NCBI GenBank assembly: GCA_047967505.1
Contig: CM106540.1
Length of the DNA: 64,000 bases
DNA from: Dipteris shenzhenensis
Taxonomy: Eukaryota > Polypodiophyta > Polypodiopsida > Gleicheniales
Direction: 5' to 3' (one strand)
Part shown: in pieces, positions 9,593-20,800 of the stretch
Numbering within the stretch: the stretch's first letter is position 1
Layout of the letters: each line of letters starts with the position of its first letter
The notes under the pieces: generated by a model
The model's database searches: none
What the model was told of the DNA's origin: nothing
The model's input: the letters and a program-made list of their open reading frames with translations, nothing else
Made by a program: the position numbers and the translations under genes

Positions 9593-12168
9593 GTAAGTGT
9601 TTCAATTCTCGAAGGCCCAGAGGGAAACAATACAATTTGGTCACATTTAAATATTCTTATACCAAAATTTAGAGAGTGAGGTTAAAGAATAGGGTACGAG
9701 ATGCCATTTAGAAAGGTCCAAGTGTTGATACAGTGATAGAATTTCCACTGTTGATTCTATGAGCTGCATGTTCTAAGCTTCTTGTTTAGGATCGGAGGCA
9801 CTACCTCAAAGGCAATGATAATGGAACCGTTTCAAGTTTCTCTAGGGTTTTCCTTAAGGACTCGAGCTTACTTTTTGTGTTACAATGCATGCCTTTGATT
9901 TTCTTAGCACACCCCAGAGGGAAACAATACAATTTGGTCACATTTAAATATTCTTATACCAAAATTTAGAGAGTGAGGTTAAAGAATAGGGTACGAGATG
10001 CCATTTAGAAAGGTCCAAGTGTTGATACAGTGATAGAATTTCCACTGTTGATTCTATGAGCTGCATGTTCTAAGCTTCTTGTTTAGGATCGGAGGCACTA
10101 CCTCAAAGGCAATGATAATGGAACCGTTTCAAGTTTCTCTAGGGTTTTCCTTAAGGACTCAAGCTTACTTTTTGTGTTACAATGCATGCCTTTGATTTTC
10201 TTAGCACACTTTGTGCCTAGCTTTTGAGTGTACCTTCTCTTTTTCACCTAGTCTCTGTGGAAAGGGGTAATGCTCCCAGCACCGTGTGTCCCCTTGTTTG
10301 CTGAGGAGAGAATAGAATGAAATGGCTTTTGTCTTCACACTTGGATGAGGGAAAAAAGTAATTTTGCTTCCCTTTCATGCTAGCCTTGCTCTTAAGTACG
10401 CTGCCTTTTATAATTGGAAATCGGTACAAACACGTTTGTATAATTCTTACGTGGTTGACTAGGCCTTGAGAGATGGTCCTTGCCTTATGTATGTCCCATT
10501 TGCTATAGTAACATAATTCCATCCGCTAGTTGAGTTTGGGTGTGTTCTTGGATCCATCAAGAGGTGTGTTTTGGCCTCATGAGCGAATGTGCAGATTTCA
10601 CTTTGTGAAGTTTTTCTCTAATTGGCGTCTCACATTGCTAACACTATCAGCTATGCTTTTTTAACTTTTTTATTGGAAAATCTAATTATAGACATCTAGC
10701 TCAAATCCTAAGTTCCATGTTAGAATACGCAGCAGAAAATGAATCATCCACAAGATTACACCTGAGAACTCTAGATCTAATCGGGATGTGCTCACATACA
10801 TGTAAGTGTAAACCATGCTCAGATCTGGAATAGCAGCAAGATATGCAACCGATAACTGAATAAGAATTTCCAAAGAGGACCCAAAAATACATACAAAAGA
10901 TGCATTCATAGCCACAGTAGGTGGTCAGCAGTGTGTTGCCCACTAGTGCTGGAACTGAGCCCCCAATCTGCTGCTCACTACTCTTAAGGCACGCTTCTCG
11001 ATGGATATCTTCAGTGGCTTGGGGAGGAGCTTAAAACTCCACCCTCTCTGCCCTATGTGATCTGCCCACTGGTCGAGCTCTTTACAATGGCTAAGGGCTG
11101 CTGGTCTTGCTGGTGCCTTTGCTGCACCCTGCTGGAACCATCTGTCCAGTGCACAGCTGCTGTCGTTCACTGCTCTCTGGGGTGCCCTGGCTTGGCTGAA
11201 ATGCCCCATAAACTGGTGGCCCCAGTTTGTGACAGGGCCGACTGGCCTTTTGATCTGCTGAGCCGTCTACTGGCTGGCTGACCAGCCTGTGGACTCAACC
11301 TTACTTTTTATGCTTGGGCACTGATGACGACATAAGTGTTGCTTTGCTTGCTAAGTATGTCTTCCTTTTGTTTTTGTTAAAAGTGTTTGTTTACCTCTTT
11401 TTTCTTCTCTTTCATATTCTCTTTTATTCTCATTTATTTTCTGTGTAGATTTTTGATCTTTAGAACAACAAAAAATCTAAATTTGTATGATTGGACTTAT
11501 TCTACTCTTACAAGGTATATATTACTTTTTAGTGTTACAAGGCATGCCTTTGATTTTCTTAGCACACTTTGTGCCTAGCTTTTGAGTGTACCTTCTCTTT
11601 TTTTTACCAAGTCTCTTTGGAAAGGGTGATGCTCCCAGCACCATGTGTCCCGTTGTTTGTTGAGGAGAGAATAGAATGGAATGGTTTTTGTCTTTACACT
11701 TGGATGAAGGAAAAAAGTAACTTTGTTTCTCTTTCTTGCTAGCCTTGCTCTTAAGTACACTGCCTTTCATAATTGGAACTCGGTACAAACACGTTTGTAT
11801 AATTCTTATGAGGTGACTTTGACCTCAAGAGATGGTCCTTGCCTTATGTATGTCCCATTTGGTTTAGTAACATAATTCCAGCTGCTAGTTGAGTTTGGGT
11901 GTCTTCTTGGATCCATCAAGAGGTGTGTTTTGGCCTCATGAGCGAATGTGCAAATTTCACTTTGTGAAGTTCTTCTCCAATTGGCATCTCACATTGCTAA
12001 CACTATCAGCTATGTTTTTTTAACCCTTTTATTGGAAAATCTAATTGTAGACATCTAGCTCAAATCCTAACCATGTTAGAGCACACATCAGAAAATGAAG
12101 ATCACAATGAGAACTCTAGATCTAATCGGGATGTGCTCACATACAAGTAAATGTAAACCATGCCCAGA

Positions 12169-12204
<36 letters not shown>

Positions 12205-15200
12205 GAAATGTGAGAAGGGTGGGCGTGGGAGCCATTTCGTGCTTCTGGATCTCCAAATATGCCATGCTGAAATGCGTGCTAAGATCTCCCAAAAGGCATC
12301 CATTGAGGCATGTGTGCCATGTGGGTCTGTAAGGAGAATGGGAAAGCATGGCTCAACTCAGTGTCACCGAACCGAAAGAGCCAGAGCCCAAGAAGAGTAA
12401 AAGATTGAGGCCCCGAAAGAGAGAGCTAAGCCACTGAGCCCCAGATCATTAACAAGGGGGAGGAAACAATAGTACTTAAGAGTCTAGTAGTCCCCTTCTA
12501 GATCAAGCGAGCATTTTTGGAATCCCATAAACAATGCCGAGCGGACTCTCCTCAGCATAATGGCACCGAGGGCAAGTAGGGGCTGATCCTCCACAGGTTT
12601 AGTGCAATGCCTCCATGAATAGAAAGGAGAAGAAACTACTCCTTGCGTGATATGAGGGCATTGCTGTTTTTGCTTCTTGGACGCTCGACCGGATGAACCT
12701 TCAGCCTCATCTTGCAGAGGTCCTTCGGGTTCAAGAGTAAGAATCAATGCAGTATTCCGTCGAGGCGCACTAGACTCAAGCTGTGGAGGGAATAAAATCT
12801 CCAAAATCTTGCCAATCTTTGAGTTAACAGCTTGCTTCTTATCCACCGTCGTTGCCACCTTTGAGCCTCTGCATGGATGCATTCCTTCAACTAAAAGAAA
12901 ATGGTGATCTTTATATTCATGAGGAACTCCCAGAGTCTTCTACAAAAAGTTTTCTGCAGGACTATAGATCTATCAAAATTCTCCCAATTAGGGCTCTTGG
13001 TGGGCTTCCAATCCTCAGGAGAGAGGCTCTTCTCATGGTCCTCTGTATCAATCTTAGGGTCTCAGTGCAAATACTTTATGGGGACACCTCAACTAAAGCC
13101 AAATCCTCCATGAACCTTAGGGAAGTTTGATTCGGGTTTGGCTCTAGGTACCAACTTGAAGTCAAGAAGCATTGACCCAAAACCCTGACATGCTAAAAAA
13201 CAACGTCTACAATGATATCCTCATTGCCGGACCTGGATAACTTGCCCCTAGAGTGAACATCGAAAACCAAGGCATCCCCGTCTGAACCTCGTCTAGGCCC
13301 TTTGACCCTATAGTGGGATTCGTGAGTCCCAAGCCAAGTAGAGCGATGGTAAGGCCTACCATCTGTGAAACCCCAATCCAAGGGGAGGCCCTTTGACCTA
13401 TAGTGTACCTGATCTCATAAAGGCCCCTTGCCAAGTAGAATGATGTTAAGGCTTGCCATTTGTGAAAACCCAATCCAAGGATAGGGCTGCATTAGTCTGC
13501 TTCACTTCCTTTGAGGTGACTTACCATATGAAACTTCCAATCATCTGAAAGATTTTTGAATTGCTTCTAAAAACCCACAAAGGAATTGGTTCCTATCTTT
13601 TGCCTCGACCATTGCATGTGATTAGAAGTGCCCGAAGGTTTGCCATGATCATCAAGTATGTTGTCATTCCATATGACAAGCTGCCCATCAACTTCTTATA
13701 GAGAAGATGAAAGGGTTCTCTGAAGATTAATCTTGAAGCTGCCCCAAGTTTTTAGGATGGTAGTCATAGGAGGGGAGGAAGGAACCCTAAGATGCGCCGA
13801 GGTAAAGATCCAATTGGTACTGTCCATCCAATCCCCACCTGAGGAGGGAGAGCGGCACTATATGCATGAATGAATAAATATTTCCATGGCTCCTATCTTG
13901 GCAAAAGCCCCTTGACCACAACCTTGCATTGCAAATCTGGATCAATCATATTGAGGTCCCCTTCTTGTGTGGGGAGAATCAAAGTCCCCCAAGCCACGAT
14001 GGCTCTTGTATTTGCCAAATCCCACTCCACAAGAAATTCTTTATCGGCCTTTTGAGCTGAGTGATGCATCCCCTAGAGTGGCACCAACAAGAATAAATAA
14101 ACTAGGTTGAGGCTGGTTAACAACTATCACTCTAGAAGTCAAGTCTAGTTGAATTCCAAAAGAGGAGTTTTCTCCTAATACTCTCCAACATAGGAGCAAA
14201 CTACTGCGATGGAGAGATATCCATGCTGACCTTGTAGCCCAAATATCTGTCACAGACACACTCTGAATCCAAGTGAAACCAAAATCAGTCCCCCAATTTT
14301 GGGTGTCCTCAGCGCTAATTGAGAAGCCATTGTATTCATTCCAACGGCTTGTAGAGAGATACCCATGCCAACTTGGCAGTCCAAATATTTGACAGTGGCA
14401 CCTCTTTGAATCCTAGTGAAACCAAAATCAGCCCCCCAATGTGGGTTGTCCTCTTTGCTTATCCAGACGCCATTGGATATATTCCTATTATATATGCACT
14501 TGCGGCAAAACAAAATAAATCCAAGGCGGCCCTGAAAGAAGTGAGAGTCTGGGGAGTTGCATCCAAAAAAACAGCAGTGAGTTCACTATCCAAGGTCTCC
14601 TCAACCTGCCTCAGGGAGACTTTGTGAAAGTGCAGTGGAATGCGAACAGCAAAATGAGAGCACACCAATCAAGCTTGAACAGCAGGAAAAATGCAATAGG
14701 GGAAGAGACAATCGACACCGAACATCAGGAGAAAATTTGCATGGAACTGCTGAGAAAAAAACCTCAAATACAAGATACAACAAGAGGGATGGAAACTGCG
14801 CAACCAATTGTCTAGGATCTATTGGAGACTGCACAGTGCACATGAGACTGCCCAATAAGTAGTGGAAAACTGCTTCATTGACTACCAATGAGAGAGGCCC
14901 AAATGGTCCTATTTATAGGGGCAGGGGACTGCTGCGTAGAACAAAGCAAAGGGCCAGTTGGCTATATTTAGCTAGGACGCTTTCTAGAAAGCATGATGCT
15001 CTTCTTTATAAGAGTGGCCAAGGCTATTTGGATGGCATTTAGTGTGTTGATACCACTGATAGGTCTGGTCTGGACCATGAGCCTAGACTTTGGCCTCTAC
15101 AGGGAAGATCATGTGATACTATGCTGAAGGTTCCTAGTGGATATGTTCCGGTGGTATGGGATGCCAAAGCTATGGGCATAGCCTTGTGGGAGTCTGATAT

Positions 15201-17795
15201 CTAGCCCACATGCTCGGGGATGGCTGGGAGGTGAGTCGCGTGCTGATGTTTATTAGATTTCATTGATCATGTTTGATTGTGTTTAGGGTTAGATCCTAGC
15301 GGGGATGGTGTCAGAGAAGCCCTCTTCACAGTTTAAGTTTAGCAGGTATGCAGATGCGAATGGTGCCAGGTATCCAGCAAAGTGTCTTTGCATGTTGAAG
15401 CGTTGCGAGCTTGGGAAATAGGGCAAATTGCTGCAGTATGATGCTGGTAACTGTTTGCAATGGTTTTTGTGCAAGAAACCCTGAGGGAGTTCTGAAACCT
15501 GCAAGAGGGGGGCTTATACATGAATTGCGAAGTCTTGTACAAGCCCCCCCTACAAGTGCCGAAACCTGCAAGAGGGGGGGCTTGTACATGAATTGCGAAT
15601 TGAATCGGAGCTGGTTTCTGATGTGGGTTGCTGAGAATTGAGAGTGCGTTGTCAAAACTGCATTGCTGTAGTCAATCGTGGGCTCAGGACAATTCGCAGG
15701 CCTTCAGGTAGGGATCTGCTGTGAAACAAACTGGTCGTTGAGGCTAGACTGTGCTGTGTCACGTGCAATTCAGTGGGTGAGGATAGGACAGGCAGGTACC
15801 ATGTCCCAATTCTATACAGGTACCATGTCCCGTTCCTCTTGCTTAAGGCTGGGACAATGAACCCTCTGTGCCAAGACATTTTTTGAGAGCATATGTTTAC
15901 GTAATTCTTGCTCCATCATTGGATGCTCTAGTAGCTAGTTCCTATCGTATGCATGAATGGACTTAATCTTAAAATCTGTACTGTTTGTTTGGTTTGCTTA
16001 TAGTTGATGATGTGTGTGGATTCATCATGCATTGCATCGTTATAGAATGGAATGCACATATCTATCTAAACATACCAGCATTTGCATTGAATCTTGGACC
16101 CATAGAACAGTACCTCCTCTTGCCCAAGTACATCTCTATTTTTCTAGTAGTAGTAGGTGTTACATGGCCCCTGTTAGAACGCTGACTTCCAGTGTAATAA
16201 GTTTGCTTGCTTTGTGAAGTCAGAATAGTAACTCAATTTGTTAACTCGATTGCTTTAATTGTTGCGAGAATGTAGGGTTTGAAAATTTGAAGAATGGATG
16301 TTTCTCAGGCGCCTGCATCTCATCTTGTTCCTTTGACATTCAGGGTTTGAGAAATTTTATCCAAAAAGTAGGAAATCCTATCCGAATGGTCACACACAAC
16401 GGAAGTCAGATATGCAAACTGGTAAGGCCTGATTATTTAGGTTGTTATCGTATCCACTTCAATCTCTTCAGTCTCTTAAGTTACCTAATAAAATATTTAT
16501 GGACTCTTGTGATGATAGCATGCTCTATTTGCTATCAAGCTTATTGAGATGGCAGGAAGCAGTTAAAAGCCTTTTAGCTGTGCTGATTAGTAGCAGCATT
16601 GACACACTGCTAGTTCATAACATCTTTTTTGTTTTGTGATCCAGAAGAATTGAAGCCTGGGCAAATTAGTTTTCTAAACATTAGCCAACGCTATTTTTTG
16701 AAGTATATTGCCATTCTTGTTACTGGCATTGCTGTCTTTGCTGCAACCTTTTCCTGGATACATGTAAATATTGTTCAGGAGGTGAGCATCACCATTCTGG
16801 AGAAGTCTACTGCTATTCATGCCAATCATTTTGGTATGCTTGTTCCTACTAAATCCAAGTTTGTTTTGTTTTGTTGGGCGCTTGGGGGGGGGGGGGTGTT
16901 CCTGCCCGCTTGGGGATGCATTGCAGATCAGCTTCCAAGAATTCAAAAACAAGCTACTTGAAGCAGATCTTGTGGATCACATTGAAGTGTCCAACAGAAA
17001 TTTGGCCAAAGTTTATGTCCGGAGTGCATGCTTATCAAAGTCAGGTGACATTCCACAAGATTTGCAGGTTGAGTCAAAGACAGTGGCTGATGCAGATCGA
17101 TGCATGTACTGTTTTAACATAGGAAGTGTGGAGTCCTTCGAACGTAAGCTGAAAGATGCACAAGATGCCATGGGCACAGATCCCCATGATTATTTGCATG
17201 TAATATACGTCTCAGATATCGACTGGTTCCATACACTCCAAAGGATTATCCCTATTGCTCTTCTGTGTGGTGGCCTTTTCTACTTTTCTCATGGGCTGCA
17301 ACATGTTCTCCGAGGACATAGGGGAGGAGCCCCTGGAGTCTTTAACATGGGAAAAGCACAGGTGTCAAAGCCGACTAAGACCATTGCAGAGAAGGTCTGT
17401 ATTCTGTTAGCTTATGGCTGTGAGGTTGCACAATTCTTTAGTTGTGGTTGTTGAAAACCCAGGAATTAGTGCTAGCAATTGTCACGGCTGAGTCTGCTTT
17501 TCACCTGTGGAGTGCTGACAGGTACTCAGTACCAAGATATTTGTGTAAATGGATGCTCAAGTATATGTGGGTGTGTGGATATATATGTGTGAGAGCATAT
17601 GGTTGGGCCCTGACGATGTAAGTGGGGATGGCTTGGTTTAACTGTTGGGCCCTGACGATGTCAGTGGGGATGGCTTAGTATCTAGGGCTTGCTAGGCGTG
17701 ATGGAGTTTATGGTTTTCAACCTTGTGAGTGACTGTCATGAGATTGAACCTGCACACTAAGTTGTGTTTTCAGAGGATGAGCTTAGGCATGTTGC

Positions 17796-17827
<32 letters not shown>

Positions 17828-20800
17828 TTTTATATATAAAGTGAAAACTTTGATTGATTATAACACACACACACACGCGCGCGCGCACGCGCACGCATTG
17901 CTATGTGCATAACTTTTACTGGGTCAACAGTAAAAGTACATGATATTAAAAAGTGCAGCAGAGACATTGGTTGTAATTTATCTTTATCGGTATACATACA
18001 AAAATGCTCATGGCTATGTGGATATTGATTCTTCAGAACTTAATAAGTACTCTTGCATGCAGGTGAAATGGGGGCATTTAATCAACTGTGGGGCAAAAAT
18101 TTATCAAGATATTAGCAGAAGCATAGCTGATTAGGCATGCTTTTTTTTGTCTTGTTGGCTCAGGTGACATTCAAAGATGTGGCTGGCTGCGATGAAGCCA
18201 AGGAAGAAATTATGGAGTTTGTTCATTTTTTGAGCAACCCAAAGAAGTACGAGGCACTAGGAGCTCGGATCCCTAAAGGTGCTCTTCTGTTCGGTCCTCC
18301 TGGCACAGGGAAGACTCTTCTTGCAAAAGCAACTGCGGGAGAAGCTGGTGTGGCCTTCCTGCCCATATGTGGGTCAGAGTTCATGGAAATGTTTGCTGGG
18401 GTGGGGCCCTCTAGAGTAAGGGACTTGTTTGCCCAGGCTCGGCAGGCTGCTCCAAGCATAATTTTCATAGACGAGATTGATGCTCTTGGCAGATCCAGGG
18501 GTCGTGGGGGCTGTGGCATAGTAAACCAGGAAAGAGATAGCACTCTTAACCAGCTTTTAGTTGAAATGGATGGCTTTGAGAGTATATCAGGCGTTGTAGT
18601 CTTTGCTGGCACGAATAGACCTGATGTATTAGACGAGGCACTGCTCAGGCCAGGTCGCTTTGATCGGCAAATTGCAATTGACAAGCCAGATATCAATGGA
18701 AGGGAGCAGATTTTTCAAGTTTATCTCAAGAAGCTGAAACTTGATAATCCATCACTTTTTTATGGCGAACGACTGGCTTCACTTACATCAGGTTTTGCAG
18801 GAGCAGAGATAGCTAATGTGTGCAATGAAGCTGCTATAATTGCAGCAAGAAAGGACAGCAATCATGTTTCTATGGAACACTTTGAAGCAGCTGTTGATAG
18901 GGTGGCTCGTGGGCTCGAGAAGAAACGCAAGGTTCTTTTGCTATAACTTATGTTCCTCTGTATGCTTTCCCCAAGACATAATCAAAAGTTTCAGTTATAT
19001 TCTATTGATCCTCAAATCAGTGCAGGCACTATAATTACTTAATGAAGCATGGTGAAATGTGAAATTTATTGGAAATGAAAGTTTCTTCATCGCACAAGGA
19101 ATCAGCCTCTCGTAAAAGAGAACTGAACAATTGTTCAGTGCTTGACTTGTTTCTATTCTATGTCCTTGTCTCTGCTTTTGCTTGATTTCTTTTTGTGTCT
19201 TCTGTGCATTACATTTTTCTGTGGAGATCACATTTCCCTGCGTAGGTCGTGTATGCCTCTCTCCTTTGCTAGTTTCCACTAACCTGCAGTCTTCTTATTG
19301 GTGCTCCACTAACCTGCACTCTACCTGATTTACCCTCTGGCGCTTTGGAAGCCCTTGTTATTGCCCTAGGGTTAGCTAGATGGTCATGGGCTAGAGATGC
19401 CTGTGACATGTCCTGCTGCTGAAGCTGAAACATATGCGGAGACTGCCGGGACCTACACTCTTAAGCTCCTCAAAAGTTACTTGGTGAACCTCTCCCCACT
19501 CATACAAGGAATGCTTCTTCAACAAATCTGTTAGTGGAGAAGCAAGACGTGCAAAATTCTTAATGAATCTGCGATAATAACTACACATCCCTAGGAAGGA
19601 TCTCAACTCATGTATATTTTTGGGTATTGGCCATTCAATTATGGCCTTGACCTTTTTAGGGTCAACCCGAATTCCCTCAGCAGACACAATGTGTCCCAAA
19701 TACTCTATTTATGTCTTGAAGAACTCACTCTTCTTGGTATTTAGGAACAATCGATCCTTCCTTAGGAGTTCCATCACCTTAGCAAGGTGATCCTTATGCT
19801 CTTCCTCAGTCTGGCTGAAAACTAAAATGTCGTCAAAGAAGACTATGACAAATTTTGAGCAGACTGCCTTCTATGAATTCTAGTATAGTTTAATGCCATA
19901 TGGCGTGGCGTTTCCGTTCCCCCGTTCTGGTTCCCCCTTCCTGAAAGGTTCCCGTTTCGGCATCTGACGTTCCCGGAACGTTCTAGTTCCTTGGTAACTA
20001 TGACTGAAATTGCATGCCTCCTGAGAAGGGTCATAACTGCAAATCATGAAAGCATAATCCTCCTCCTCAGAGGTGGCTGTAACATCAGGGACAGCCACAC
20101 TGCTATCATGACTGCAAGTCAAAAAGGCATATTCCTCTTCCACCAAATTGGCTGTAGCATCACCTTCATGTGCATGAGAGGCTGATGTATCCGAGACAAC
20201 CATACTGGAATCTTTCTTCTTCTCCTTGGCAAGCCTTTGGCTTTTTGCAGTAATGACATCTCCCCTTTTTCTTGGGCTTCTTTGCATCACTCTTAGCCTT
20301 TTGTGAAGGCTGTCCAGAATCAGCCTTAGACTGATTTGCAGGCTGCTTCCCTTTTGTCCTTGGCTTGAACTTGGAAAACATGGCATGTTCACCTGCACGT
20401 GTGGTCATATTTTTCTGTGTTTGCTCTTCCTGCAACAAAAACCCTATCAACTCATGAAAGGTGTGAGGGTTGCCACCCCCCCCCCCCCAAAGACAAGTTC
20501 AATGAGGTGTGAAAACCAAGATAAGACTCAGGAAGAGAATTCAAAGTGATAGTAACCATCTCTGAATCTGGAATGATCTCATCAATATTTAACAATTTCT
20601 CTCGCAAATCCTGAAGTTTGGTGAGGTGCTCAGACATAGAGTCACCCTCATCCATATGAGTATGAGTCAACTCTCTCTTCAGGAATGAAACTCTTGCATC
20701 ATTGTAGGCTGCAAACATCCTGTCAAGAATCTCCCAAGCTGCCTTAGAGCTCCTGCATGACCGGATATGCGGAATAATAAACCTCTTAATAGAAAGAGAA

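Noticed and set aside
9503-9673. Alternative frame reading [22 protein letters not shown]
   Set aside because: Looks protein-like but overlaps exon 1 in another frame, crosses the strong donor and enters the tandem duplication; the FtsH reading explains the sequence better.
16287-16547. 86-codon frame over FtsH exon 2
   Set aside because: This frame does not keep phase with exons 1 and 3; the exon is read in another frame.
18223-18696. 157-codon minus-strand frame
   Set aside because: Antisense shadow of the AAA domain exon.
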